Positions 52,590 to 61,292 are shown, counted from the first letter of the stretch. The stretch: 64,000 bases of DNA from Ascidiaceihabitans sp. (GCA_029251465.1 JAQXDI010000007.1:62001-126000), one strand, 5' to 3'. Notes: generated from the letters alone by a model not told the origin. Program-made: numbers and translations.

Positions 52590-54221
52590 TTAACGCAAGA
52601 CCATGCCATCCGGCCACGAGATCTTGGTCTTGAGCGAAATCGACTGCTTTTCGCCTGCATCCATGTCCAGCGCCCAGTGCAAGATGCCGCGTTGGTCCTC
52701 GTAATTTTCATCCGTGGGGCGCGGGGCGGCGGACCAGGTGATCTCCAAATCCTCTTGTTCGGTGTGCGGCACGCTGTCCAGCAAGGTCACAGCCCACGTT
52801 TCACCCGTCAGGTTTTCGACATCGATCCGCACGTCTTCGGTCTTTTCGTTCGAACGCGAGATGATGCCGCGATCACCCTCATTGCGGTTCAGGACGGTGC
52901 GCGTCAGGCGGATACCGTGGATCGGCCCAAAGCCGATTTCGGTTTCCGCACCTGCCACGATTTCCCCGACAGTCGTTTCGCTGATCACAGTCCCATCGAC
53001 ATACAAACGTGCTTGGTTTGCGGGCAAAATACGTTCGCCGCTGGTGTTGGCGAATTTCACCATGCGGAACGCGGTGTCGTGACCTTGGGCCACGGCGCGT
53101 GCGGTCATTTCAGCGTCAAATTCTAGCGTGCCAAGCGACAAGCGCACGTCTTCGTAACGCCCGTTCACGTCGACCTTATGGGCAAACGAATAGCTGGCCG
53201 CGATGCCCGGAATGAACACAGCGTCTGATCTGGATTCTTCGATAATCACCGGTGATTCCAAAATCATGTCCGCCGCGCTGCCACGCTCGAGACTGGTGGT
53301 TTGGTTGGAAAACTTACGCGCTTTGTCCGGGTCCTGTATCCGCAACAGCTGCGAACGCGGCCCCCAAGGATCGGTGCGACTGCTAAGCGAAAGCGACGAC
53401 AGGGTCATGTCGACGTTTGTCCAATCCAACCCTGAACTCTGACGCACAAGCGCCCCGCCTTCCATCGTCAGATGCGGAGTTTCCTTTGTCGTGTCCAGCC
53501 GCAGATCATACGTCGGTTCCCAGCGCGCATCAGTGTAATGCGACATCTTCAAAACACTATCCTGCGCGTCGGTCACGTTGATCGTCAGGCTTAGCTGGGC
53601 GATCCGTTCGTCGTAAGGCAGCAGCGCGTTTCGGGCCAGTTGCGCACGCGAAACATCATCCTGAAGCGGTTTCAGATCCTTGGACAGCGTGCGCACGTCA
53701 ATATTGCTACGCTGGATCGCGGCTGTGGCAGACAGCGTTTCCTCGGAAATCATCCGGGACAAATCGCGCAACGTATCGATGCCGTCGGGCAGGGTCTGGC
53801 TGTTGGCCAGCTCCTTTAGAAATGCGATCTGGGACTGGGCAGCAGAGCCTGACAATCCGGCCGCAGTGATCTTGTCCTGCTGATCTTGCAAGGCCTGTTT
53901 GGCGGCGTCAAGAACAGCATCCGCCGCCACCAGTTCAGGCGTCTGAGGGGGCTCGGCGGGTCCAAGATTGGTCAGCTTCCATTCGCTTGCCAAAATCGTG
54001 GCACCGGGCAGTTCAATGTCCAGCGGCACGTCGGCCATGTACGAAAACAAATCCGGCAACAGCACCGTATGACGCCCCGCAGGCAGCGCAATGCCAGTGG
54101 TTCGGGTCAAAATCGCACCGTCCGTATAAACGGTCACATCGCTCGGCACACTGCGCGCGACGATGGTATCGGCAAAGACAAAAGACGGGGAAACAGCAAA
54201 CAACAAAGCAACAAAGCGCAT
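52590..54221 (-). CDS. DUF4139 domain-containing exported protein (MuiA-like)
   Basis: A 543-aa protein with a signal peptide (1-17, FVFA-DT). An N-terminal DUF4140-like beta domain (SDVTVYTDGAILTRTTGIALPAGRHTVLLPDL) is followed by a coiled-coil helix region (about 95-205) and a C-terminal DUF4139 beta domain (YTDARWEPTYDLRLDT, ENLTGETWAVTLLDSVP). Architecture matches the mucoidy-inhibitor MuiA family. I chose ATG 54221; an upstream frame lacks a leader. Function is envelope-related but unknown. Confidence 0.85.
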   Translation of the reverse strand: MRFVALLFAVSPSFVFADTIVARSVPSDVTVYTDGAILTRTTGIALPAGRHTVLLPDLFSYMADVPLDIELPGATILASEWKLTNLGPAEPPQTPELVAADAVLDAAKQALQDQQDKITAAGLSGSAAQSQIAFLKELANSQTLPDGIDTLRDLSRMISEETLSATAAIQRSNIDVRTLSKDLKPLQDDVSRAQLARNALLPYDERIAQLSLTINVTDAQDSVLKMSHYTDARWEPTYDLRLDTTKETPHLTMEGGALVRQSSGLDWTNVDMTLSSLSLSSRTDPWGPRSQLLRIQDPDKARKFSNQTTSLERGSAADMILESPVIIEESRSDAVFIPGIAASYSFAHKVDVNGRYEDVRLSLGTLEFDAEMTARAVAQGHDTAFRMVKFANTSGERILPANQARLYVDGTVISETTVGEIVAGAETEIGFGPIHGIRLTRTVLNRNEGDRGIISRSNEKTEDVRIDVENLTGETWAVTLLDSVPHTEQEDLEITWSAAPRPTDENYEDQRGILHWALDMDAGEKQSISLKTKISWPDGMVLR

Positions 54222-54275
54222 GGGTAAGAAACCTTTTTTGGACATCATTGGCGCAAGGGTGCGCGCGCTGTGCCC

Positions 54276-54306
54276 AAAAGAAAAGGGGCGTCGCAAAGCA
54301 CCCCTT
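54276..54306 (-). terminator. Rho-independent terminator after asd
   Basis: On the minus strand AAGGGGTG pairs with CGCCCCTT (one G-U pair), with an 8-base loop, followed by TTTTCTTTT. It begins 26 bases after the asd stop, before the DUF4139 gene. Confidence 0.7.
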
Positions 54307-54331
54307 AAATTGTTTCAGCCTTCGGCGGATA

Positions 54332-55354
54332 TCAGCCCTTTTTCAAGACCCGTGTCCCCAGCGTTTCTGCGATCTGCACCGCGTTCAACGCCGCACCTTT
54401 GCGCAGGTTGTCCGACACGCACCACATGTTCAAACCGTTGTCGATCGTGCTGTCCTGACGGATGCGGCTGACGAACGTGGCATAGTCACCAACGCATTCG
54501 ATCGGCGTGACGTAACCGCCGTCTTCGCGCTTATCGATGACCATGATGCCGGGTGCTTCGCGCAGAATGTCGCGGGCTTCGTCCTCGTCGAGGAACTCTT
54601 CGAACTCGATGTTGATCGATTCACAGTGACCGACAAAAACCGGAACACGCACACAGGTCGCGGTGACCTTGATGCTTTTGTCGACGATCTTTTTCGTCTC
54701 GGCCACCATCTTCCATTCTTCTTTGGTCTCACCTGAGTCCATGAAGACGTCGATGTGCGGGATCACGTTAAACGCGATCTGCTTGGAAAAGACTTTTGGT
54801 GGCTTGTCGTCGGTCGGGTTGTAGATCGACTTTGTTTGATCCCACAGCTCGTCAGCACCGCCTGCACCGGCGCCAGACACGGCTTGGTACGTGGACACAA
54901 CAACACGTTTGATCGTTGCGCGATCGTGCAACGGCTTCAGCGCCACAACCATTTGTGCGGTCGAACAGTTCGGGTTCGCGATGATATTTTTCTTGTGATA
55001 ATCCAGAACGGCTTCTGGGTTTACCTCTGGCACGACCAACGGCACGTCAGGATCATAGCGATACAAAGACGAGTTATCGATGACGATACAGCCTGCTTTG
55101 GCAGCAACCGGCGCATATTTTTTCGTCGCATCAGAACCGATGCCGAACAGGGCAATATCCCAGCCCGTAAAATCAAATGTATCAAGGTCCTTCGTCTTCA
55201 ACGTCTTGTCGCCAAACGTAACTTCTGTACCCAAAGACCGACGTGACGCAAGCGCGACAATCTCGTCTACAGGGAACTGGCGCTCGGCCAGGATGTTCAG
55301 CATTTCGCGGCCCACATTGCCTGTGGCACCCGCAATAACGACGCGGTAACCCAT
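54332..55354 (-). CDS. asd: Aspartate-semialdehyde dehydrogenase
   Basis: A 340-aa NADP-dependent enzyme reducing aspartyl phosphate to aspartate semialdehyde, leading to lysine/diaminopimelate, threonine and methionine. The cofactor loop is VVIAGATGNVGREML and the active-site Cys is C130 in NPNCSTAQM; the His is in VFVGHCESINIE. ATG 55354 has GGAGAAA before it; the 36 codons upstream in frame are not part of the family. A terminator follows the gene. Confidence 0.97.
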   Translation of the reverse strand: MGYRVVIAGATGNVGREMLNILAERQFPVDEIVALASRRSLGTEVTFGDKTLKTKDLDTFDFTGWDIALFGIGSDATKKYAPVAAKAGCIVIDNSSLYRYDPDVPLVVPEVNPEAVLDYHKKNIIANPNCSTAQMVVALKPLHDRATIKRVVVSTYQAVSGAGAGGADELWDQTKSIYNPTDDKPPKVFSKQIAFNVIPHIDVFMDSGETKEEWKMVAETKKIVDKSIKVTATCVRVPVFVGHCESINIEFEEFLDEDEARDILREAPGIMVIDKREDGGYVTPIECVGDYATFVSRIRQDSTIDNGLNMWCVSDNLRKGAALNAVQIAETLGTRVLKKG

Positions 55355-55487
55355 CTGATTTTCTCCAATATAACAGGGATGGTGGGTGGCCTTTACACCG
55401 GTTGACCGCAAGGGGGAAGGGGGCGGCGCACAAGGGCGCGTGATGTGGTGCATTTGACCCAAAGCAATCGTTGGCTAAGCTGTTTGC

Positions 55488-55853
55488 ATGGCCGATGATT
55501 TTCAGGACATTTTTAACGCGCTGCACCCGCTTTACCGCGTGCATGCAGATGCTTGTGTCGTTTTGCGCAACGAGGCAACGGCCTATTACCTTGGCACCCA
55601 CGAGGTTCGGGCCAAAGACGGCTACCGCACAGATTCTGGTGGGGTCGAGATCAAAAAAGCCTATGTTTCAGCCCACTTGATGCCCGTCTACGTGCACCCA
55701 GATATGCTGGACCAGATCAGCCCCGCGTTGCGAAAACGCATGCAGGGCAAGTCGTGTTTTAATTTCAGGACAATGGATCGCGCGCTGTTTGAGGAATTGA
55801 ATACTCTGATCACGGCAGGTGTTGCCCGTTTCAAACAAGACGGACGTCTTTGA
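55488..55853 (+). CDS. Conserved hypothetical protein (DUF1801/MmcQ-like fold possible)
   Basis: A 121-aa soluble protein. It contains KKAYVSAHLMPVYVHPDMLD followed by RKRMQGKSCFNF, and a C-terminal charged helix. The GKSCFNF type of strand recalls YdhG/DUF1801-like or MmcQ/YjbR-like proteins, but I cannot assign it confidently. Divergent from asd, converging on the MFS gene with a 4-base gap. Confidence 0.65.
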   Translation: MADDFQDIFNALHPLYRVHADACVVLRNEATAYYLGTHEVRAKDGYRTDSGGVEIKKAYVSAHLMPVYVHPDMLDQISPALRKRMQGKSCFNFRTMDRALFEELNTLITAGVARFKQDGRL

Positions 55854-55857
55854 TCGC

Positions 55858-57030
55858 TTAGTCCTTGTTGTCGCGCGAAAACAGATAGAGGGCGAGGCCG
55901 ACAATCATCAGCGCGATGAAAAAGGCGAACACGGCCGTGTAGGGCGTCAGTTGATCGGTGCCTTGGTAGGACGCGTGCAAAGGCCGGGCGACGAATTGCG
56001 CCAGTCCAACACCGCCGATGCTGAACATGTTTAACAAGGTCACGCCACGCCCGGTCAGGTGCGCGGGAAACAAGCCTTTGCCGTGGGCCATGATCACCGG
56101 ATACGTGGCCCCAAAGAACCCAATTCCGCACATCAAAACAACCGCCAAAACAATCGAAGACGCGCCGTAAGCGTACAGTCCGATCAGGCATCCCAGGCCC
56201 AAGACGTTCCCGCCAAAGACCACCCATTTGCGCGTGCCCAGCCAGCGATCTAGCGGGCCGTACAGGAACACGCCGCCGATCATCGACAGGCTCATGACGA
56301 CGGCGGCGGTGCCGATTTGAGCGCTGGATAATCCATGCACGTCGTTCAGGTATGGCCCCATCCATGACCCACGAATGGCCGCCGCTGGCACGTAGCCGAC
56401 GATCGCAATTGGGGCGATCAACCAGACGGCGGGGATGCGCAGAATATCGATCAGGCTGCCTTTTGTTTCCGTCACGACTTTGGCCGGATCGCGCACTGTA
56501 ATTTGCACGCCAATCGCGATCAACGTGCACAAAACCGCAAGCCCGATCATGGTCGCACGCCACCCGATTGTCGCCTCGGCAAAGGTCATGGGATAGGACG
56601 CCAGCAAGTTGCCAACTGTGCCCACCCCGACCATCGTCGCCGCAAGGGTCGCAAACTGCATTGGCGCAAATTCGCGGGCAAAAATATAAAACGAGGCCAT
56701 CAAAACCGGCGAGCACCCGATCCCGATCAGGATCATCGCAATGTTGATGTGCATGGCGGTGCCGGCAAGGGCAAACAGCAGTGAGCCACCCGCGCCGCCG
56801 ATCAGCAACAACACCGAAGCGGTGCGTTTTGGCCCCAAGGTATCAAGCGACCAGCCGACCGGAATTTGCATCGCGGCAAAGCTGATGAACCACCACCCGC
56901 TTGCGGCGGCCAAGGCCTCTGGTCCGATACCAAGATCACGTTCCAGTGGCACGCTGATCACCGCCAGAAATGCGCGGAAGAATTGACTGAGCACATAGGC
57001 CAGCGCCAAGAGGATCAAACCGGTGCGCAT
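55858..57030 (-). CDS. MFS transporter
   Basis: A 390-aa 12-TM carrier. The family motif is in WSLDTLGPKRTASVLLL (loop 2-3). Helix pattern is regular, with a central loop at about 185-205 (VTETKGSLIDILR). Resembles Rhodobacterales MFS members of the sugar/nitrate-type cluster; substrate unknown. Divergent from the DUF3095 gene. Confidence 0.88.
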   Translation of the reverse strand: MRTGLILLALAYVLSQFFRAFLAVISVPLERDLGIGPEALAAASGWWFISFAAMQIPVGWSLDTLGPKRTASVLLLIGGAGGSLLFALAGTAMHINIAMILIGIGCSPVLMASFYIFAREFAPMQFATLAATMVGVGTVGNLLASYPMTFAEATIGWRATMIGLAVLCTLIAIGVQITVRDPAKVVTETKGSLIDILRIPAVWLIAPIAIVGYVPAAAIRGSWMGPYLNDVHGLSSAQIGTAAVVMSLSMIGGVFLYGPLDRWLGTRKWVVFGGNVLGLGCLIGLYAYGASSIVLAVVLMCGIGFFGATYPVIMAHGKGLFPAHLTGRGVTLLNMFSIGGVGLAQFVARPLHASYQGTDQLTPYTAVFAFFIALMIVGLALYLFSRDNKD

Positions 57031-57131
57031 TTCATGTCTCCTTTACCCATTCGTGATTGGGTGACACGCAAGCCGAACATACGCAAGAGCGCGTGCTAGG
57101 TTCACCGACAGATTGCTGCTAGGGTTTTGGA

Positions 57132-58274
57132 ATGAATACAGGTTTTGATTTTTACGACGGGCTGGCACGGGTCGATTCATTTGAGGCAATGGCGCTGGGC
57201 GAAAGCTACACAAACCTGCCCGAGGATTGGGTTGTCGGCACGTCCGATATCGTTGGCTCCACCAAGGCGATTGCAGCGGGCAAATACAAGACCGTCAACA
57301 TGATCGGGGCGGCGGTGATTTCGGCGCAGATCAACGCGTCGGATGGTCATGCTTTGCCCTATGTTTTTGGCGGCGACGGGGCGGCCTTTGCCTGCCCGCC
57401 TGAACACGCGCAAACGGCAAGCGATGCGCTGGCGGCCGTGCAGTGCTGGGCGCGCGAAGAATTCAACATGGCGCTGCGGGTCGCCATGACAAAGATGGCT
57501 GACATTCGGGCGGCAGGCTTGGACGTGGGCGTGGCCCGTCACCGCGTGTCCGACGGTGTGGATTACGCAATGTTTTCGGGCGGTGGAATTTCCTGGGCCG
57601 AGGCACAGATGAAAGCAGGCGCACACAGTTTGCCGCCAGCCCCCGCAGGCACCCAACCGGATTTGACCGGCCTTTCGTGCCGTTGGAGCCATATGAAAGC
57701 GCAAAGCGGCACGATCCTGTCCGTGGTGATCCAAAAAGAAAACGACGCCTCCGACGACGCGTTTTCACATTTGTGCGCGACTGTACTGGAGCGGATCGGA
57801 ACCTTGGATCGCGGCGGCCATCCATCCCCCGCCGACGGGCCCGGCACAGGCTGGCCGCCCCCCGGCGCTGTGCTTGAGGCGTATGCCTCGCGCGGGGACA
57901 AGTCGGTTGCCAAGCAACGCCGCCAAGTTCTGCTTGAGACATTGATCGCCTGGCTGCTGATCAAGACGGGCCTAAAGATCGGTGGGTTCGACGCCAAAAG
58001 TTACAAGCGTGAGGTCGGCGAGAACGCAGATTTCCGCAAGTTCGACGACGGGCTGAAAATGACGATCGATTGCGATGCAGACACGGTCCGCGACCTGACC
58101 GCACTGCTGGAAACTGCGCAATCCGCGGGCACGATCAAGTTCGGGTTGCACCAACAAGACGAGGCGATGATGACCTGCATCGTGCCGTCGATCATGGAAA
58201 ACAATCACGTGCATTTCATCGACGGGGCGGCGGGGGGATACACCCAAGCCGCCACGCAGATCAAAGAAGGCTAA
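57132..58274 (+). CDS. DUF3095 protein, class III nucleotidyl-cyclase-like
   Basis: A 380-aa soluble protein of the DUF3095 family. Its first half looks like a class III cyclase domain: VVGTSDIVGSTKAIAAGKYK carries the metal Asp of the DIVGST motif, and YVFGGDGAAFACP the second Asp in the GDG turn. The other catalytic residues (Lys-Asp/Thr substrate pair, Asn-Arg transition-state pair) are not obvious. Whether it makes cAMP or another nucleotide is unknown. The second half ends with a conserved MMTCIVPSIMENNHVHFIDGA region. Divergent from the MFS gene. Confidence 0.75.
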   Translation: MNTGFDFYDGLARVDSFEAMALGESYTNLPEDWVVGTSDIVGSTKAIAAGKYKTVNMIGAAVISAQINASDGHALPYVFGGDGAAFACPPEHAQTASDALAAVQCWAREEFNMALRVAMTKMADIRAAGLDVGVARHRVSDGVDYAMFSGGGISWAEAQMKAGAHSLPPAPAGTQPDLTGLSCRWSHMKAQSGTILSVVIQKENDASDDAFSHLCATVLERIGTLDRGGHPSPADGPGTGWPPPGAVLEAYASRGDKSVAKQRRQVLLETLIAWLLIKTGLKIGGFDAKSYKREVGENADFRKFDDGLKMTIDCDADTVRDLTALLETAQSAGTIKFGLHQQDEAMMTCIVPSIMENNHVHFIDGAAGGYTQAATQIKEG

Positions 58275-58336
58275 CCCAAGTTCGCGCATTTGTTTCGCGT
58301 GCGAAACATTTTCATTAACAACGGGTTAGCGCGCGA

Positions 58337-59113
58337 TTACTTAACGACATCTTTCCATTTCGCTGACAAGGCGCGCGCGGCACCGGTCAATGTGACCATG
58401 TCGATGCCCACGGCGACAAAGCGCGCGCCAGCCGCCAGCGCCTTGGTGGTCATCTCGTCGTTGAGGCTCAGGATACCCGCCGCTTTGCCGGATGCAGCGA
58501 TCTTTTTGATGCTGCCAAAGATGACCTCTTGCATTTCGGGGTGCATCATATCGGCCATGTGATCCAAATCAGCAGACAGATCTGCAGGGCCAATGAACAC
58601 GCCGTCGATGCCGTCGATGGTCAGGATTTCATCCAGTGCCGCCAAGCCTTTGCGGTTCTCGACTTGCACCAAAAGGCAAACCTGTTCGTCCGCAGTTTGG
58701 CCGTAATCCGGGATCATGCCAAAGCCGCCGCCGCGTGTCGTCGCATAGCCGACGCCGCGAATGCCGTGCGGTGGATAGCGGCAGGCGCGGACCAATTCGC
58801 GGGCTTCTTCCGCGCTTTCGACCATCGGCACGAGGATCGTTTGCGCCCCGATGTCGAGCACTTGTTTGATGATCCATGTTTCACCGATCGGCACGCGCAC
58901 GACCGTATCTGACGGGCTGCTATCCAGCGCGATCAGCTGTTCGCGCAACGACCGGATGTCGTTGGGGGCGTGTTCTGAATCGACCAGCAACCAGTCAAAT
59001 CCGGTGGATCCCATCGCCTCGGTCGAGAACGAATTGGCAAGGCTGAGCCAGCAGCCAATGACGGTTTCACCCGCGAGCAGGGCTTTCTTGAAGGTGTTGG
59101 TCGGGGCTGGCAT
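58337..59113 (-). CDS. HpcH/HpaI aldolase family protein
   Basis: A 258-aa class II pyruvate aldolase. Family motifs are FDWLLVDSEHAPND, KQVLDIGAQTILVPMVESAEEAREL and DGVFIGPADLSADLD with metal-binding Glu and Asp. These enzymes cleave 4-hydroxy-2-oxo acids such as 4-hydroxy-2-oxoheptanedioate. No aromatic-degradation genes adjoin, so the physiological substrate is unclear. Its start overlaps the upstream 156-aa gene by 47 bases. Confidence 0.9.
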   Translation of the reverse strand: MPAPTNTFKKALLAGETVIGCWLSLANSFSTEAMGSTGFDWLLVDSEHAPNDIRSLREQLIALDSSPSDTVVRVPIGETWIIKQVLDIGAQTILVPMVESAEEARELVRACRYPPHGIRGVGYATTRGGGFGMIPDYGQTADEQVCLLVQVENRKGLAALDEILTIDGIDGVFIGPADLSADLDHMADMMHPEMQEVIFGSIKKIAASGKAAGILSLNDEMTTKALAAGARFVAVGIDMVTLTGAARALSAKWKDVVK

Positions 59114-59537
59114 GTGTGCTCTCCTGCAGATGATCGATTTGTTCGTCTACATCTAAAAGCACGCGGTCGTCTTTGACCAGCTTTTCAGTGGCGTTTTGTA
59201 TCTGCTGGAAAATATCATTGGCGTGGGGCGCGGTTGGTGTCGGCATCGGTTTAAGCGCGGTGGCAGAACCGAGGGCCGAAGGGGTGCCAAGCACGCCATC
59301 GCGGATCAGCGTGCCGAACAACTGGTTCGCGACACAAGCATCGACGCGCAGATAGCGCGCCAGTTTTGCCGCCGACATTGTAGGCTGCGCGCGCGCGTAC
59401 AAATGCGCCCACGCATAGGCCGCAGGTGGCAATTCAGCGGTGGCTGTTGCCGCAGCGGCGGCGGGCAAGGGCAGCATCGGCAACGTGGCGACGGCCCCGA
59501 GGGAGGCGGTAAATTGGCGTCTGTTCATGAATGACAT
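59067..59537 (-). CDS. Putative Tat-exported hypothetical protein
   Basis: A 156-aa protein. The N-terminus NRRQFTASLGAVATLPMLPLPAAAAA is a Tat-type leader (RRxF plus hydrophobic core). The mature part is Ala-rich and helical, with a C-terminal acidic helix. Two starts are possible (59537 and 59528). It overlaps the aldolase start by 47 bases in a different frame and may be translationally linked. No recognised domain. Confidence 0.6.
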   Translation of the reverse strand: MSFMNRRQFTASLGAVATLPMLPLPAAAAATATAELPPAAYAWAHLYARAQPTMSAAKLARYLRVDACVANQLFGTLIRDGVLGTPSALGSATALKPMPTPTAPHANDIFQQIQNATEKLVKDDRVLLDVDEQIDHLQESTHASPDQHLQESPARG

Positions 59538-59574
59538 GTAGTCACTTGCGAGTGGTTCGCAAGTGCTGGGGCGC

Positions 59575-60279
59575 TTAGAGCACCTTGATCACGTCCTTGC
59601 CCACAGCCAGCATATAGCCGCGACGGGCGATGTTTTTGACCAAAAGTTCGGACACCATTTGGTTGCCAAGGGTGTCGCGCAGACGTTTGATGCGGGTGGC
59701 GCCTGCGGCCTCTTCGCAGTCAGCGGGGCTGCGACCCGAGATCATGCCTTCGATTTCTGAACCGGTCAGCACGTCGTCATCCATGCGCGCCTCAGCCAGG
59801 ATCGACATGGTTTCCATCGCGGCGTCAGTCAGTTTGAAGCCCATGTCGTTCAGGTAGACGGTGTTTTCTTCGCGTGAAATCAGCAGGGAATTCACCTCGA
59901 TCCCGGCGCGTTCGATCCGGGCCATGCGACGGTTCATCGCGACCAGCATCACCAGGAACACCAGCGAGGCGATCAGCAGGGCCGTGGCAAATACCAGCAG
60001 CACAAAAATGATTGTGCGGTACGACATCAACACGTCCGAAAACGCGGTGCCCGATTGCGCAAGGATTTCCAGCAGCTTGATTTCGGCTTGTGCCGTCAGC
60101 CCGTCATTTTCGATAAAGATCTGTTCGACCCGTTCGTTAAACGCATTGGCGTCGGGCAGGTTGAAAAACAGCAAAACGGCAGCGCCGAGCAGGATCAGGA
60201 CAATCGCCGCCAGCCCAAAGCCGACCAGACGGGTGCCTGAACGACGCGCCTCAGAAGCGGAGGTAGTAGGGTCCTGCAC
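59575..60279 (-). CDS. Membrane-anchored OmpR/PhoB-type winged-helix regulator
   Basis: A 234-aa protein. Two TM helices (about 17-39 and 89-115) flank a roughly 50-residue periplasmic loop. The C-terminal part (about 135-232) is a winged helix with RIKRLRDTLG (196-205) and NIARRGYMLAV (216-226), the OmpR/PhoB recognition and wing signature. There is no receiver domain. It should sense something in the membrane or periplasm and bind DNA from the membrane, with the reverse topology of ToxR (which has its DNA-binding domain first). Overlaps the upstream 96-aa gene by 29 bases. Confidence 0.75.
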   Translation of the reverse strand: MQDPTTSASEARRSGTRLVGFGLAAIVLILLGAAVLLFFNLPDANAFNERVEQIFIENDGLTAQAEIKLLEILAQSGTAFSDVLMSYRTIIFVLLVFATALLIASLVFLVMLVAMNRRMARIERAGIEVNSLLISREENTVYLNDMGFKLTDAAMETMSILAEARMDDDVLTGSEIEGMISGRSPADCEEAAGATRIKRLRDTLGNQMVSELLVKNIARRGYMLAVGKDVIKVL

Positions 60280-60541
60280 TGTTTTTCCTTTCTGCCAATC
60301 CGGATGCGTCGAATGTGGAGACTATAGACAGCAACGTCCAGCCTTGGGAGGCGAGACGGGATTTCAGTTCAGCGCGTGCAGGGCCTGCTTGGCACGCGCC
60401 GTTGATTTGGGCGACGCCGTAATGCAGGCGCAGGGGGTTGTCTTGCTTGGCTTTGTAATCGGCAAAACAGTCTGCGGCATGAACGGGTGCGGCAAGGGCC
60501 AAAGCGCCTGCGCACAAAAGGGAAAGAAGAATGTGTTTCAT
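60251..60541 (-). CDS. Small exported protein, hypothetical
   Basis: A 96-aa protein with a signal peptide (1-22, PVHA-AD). The mature part has CFADYKAKQDNPLRLHYGVAQINGACQAG with two Cys, likely a disulfide, and ends GPYYLRF. The frame extends 58 codons upstream, but MKHILLSLLCAG with AGGGAAAGA upstream is the sensible start. Overlaps and is co-transcribed with the membrane-anchored regulator, so it could be a partner or ligand of its periplasmic loop (inference). Confidence 0.7.
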   Translation of the reverse strand: MKHILLSLLCAGALALAAPVHAADCFADYKAKQDNPLRLHYGVAQINGACQAGPARAELKSRLASQGWTLLSIVSTFDASGLAERKNSAGPYYLRF

Positions 60542-60568
60542 GTGACAGAGAATGTCCGCAGCCGCCGC

Positions 60569-60627
60569 GATATTCAATAACAAAGCCCCCTGACGTGCCC
60601 TGATATTCGATAACAGGGCGCTGTTAT
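60569..60627. promoter_or_regulatory. Operator-like direct repeats plus palindrome between divergent genes
   Basis: GATATTCAATAACA (60569-60582) and GATATTCGATAACA (60602-60615) are 14-bp direct repeats, 33 bp apart (about three turns) with one mismatch. ATAACAG, spacer GGCG and CTGTTAT (60610-60627) form a perfect 7-bp inverted repeat overlapping the second copy. They lie between the starts at 60541 (minus) and 60721 (plus). Confidence 0.6.
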
Positions 60628-60720
60628 TGCCTGTCTGACGGGGTTGCCCCCAATTTGGTTGCATCACCGCCGCAACACCAAACGTGGCACACCGCACAAA
60701 GCAACCTGAGGACATACCCC

Positions 60721-61200
60721 ATGCATAAGAAATTCATCGCCGCCATCGCTGCCGCGTCTATCCTGATCACAGGTTTTGCTGCGGCTCCGGCCTATGCCGG
60801 CAATGATGATGCCAAACGCGCACTTGCCGCCCTGTTGGGTGTCGCGATCATCGGGGCTGTTATTCATGACGCCAGAAAAGACGAAAAGTCCCGGGTGCAT
60901 CGTCCGCAAGTGCAGCCACACAAACGTCCAAAAGCAAACAAGCGTCCGCACGTACAGCCGCGTCCATTGCCGAAACGTGTGAACAAAAAGCTGTTGCCCG
61001 GTCAGTGCATGCGCACAATCGAAAACCGTCGTGGCAACCGCGTCCGTGCGTTTGGGCTGCGGTGTCTTGAGAAAAACTACCGTTTTGTGAACCGTTTGCC
61101 GAACCATTGCTTCCGCTCTGATCGTACGCGCAAAGGTGTTCGCCACGGATTTGGTGCGCGTTGCTTGCGCGCTGAAGGGTACCGTTTGGCCCGCAACTAA
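60721..61200 (+). CDS. Exported basic cysteine-containing hypothetical protein
   Basis: A 159-aa protein with a signal peptide (1-26, PAYA-GN). A hydrophobic stretch (about 33-50) is followed by a Lys/Arg/Pro/His-rich segment (about 58-92) and two Cys-containing repeats: GQCMRTIENRRGNRVRAFGLRCL and NHCFRSDRTRKGVRHGFGARCL, each with C-x-R and GxRCL. No family known to me. The repeats are about 40 residues apart. A terminator follows at 61242. Confidence 0.7.
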   Translation: MHKKFIAAIAAASILITGFAAAPAYAGNDDAKRALAALLGVAIIGAVIHDARKDEKSRVHRPQVQPHKRPKANKRPHVQPRPLPKRVNKKLLPGQCMRTIENRRGNRVRAFGLRCLEKNYRFVNRLPNHCFRSDRTRKGVRHGFGARCLRAEGYRLARN

Positions 61201-61241
61201 GGTTGGGCTCATAGCAGCGCGTGTGTGTGCGTTGCCAACTT

Positions 61242-61272
61242 GGGGAGGGCGTTCGGGCGTCTTCCCCTTTTT
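61242..61272 (+). terminator. Rho-independent terminator
   Basis: GGGGAGGGCG (61242-61251), loop TTCGGG and CGTCTTCCCC (61258-61267) form a 10-bp stem with two G-U pairs, followed by five T. Ends the transcript of the 159-aa secreted protein. Confidence 0.8.
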
Positions 61273-61292
61273 CTTGCGCTCTGGCAAAAGGA

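Noticed and set aside
55688-56716. Long minus-strand frame of 342 codons across the MFS gene
   Set aside because: It is a shadow frame of the MFS gene: composition is low-complexity Arg/Gly/Asp-rich and it has no family match, while the MFS frame has clear TM helices.
58291-58308. TGTTTCGC-GT-GCGAAACA, resembling a parS site
   Set aside because: parS is a 16-bp TGTTTCACGTGAAACA palindrome; this one is 18 bp with a different core. It lies between two converging genes and is followed by ATTTTC, so a weak bidirectional terminator is more likely.
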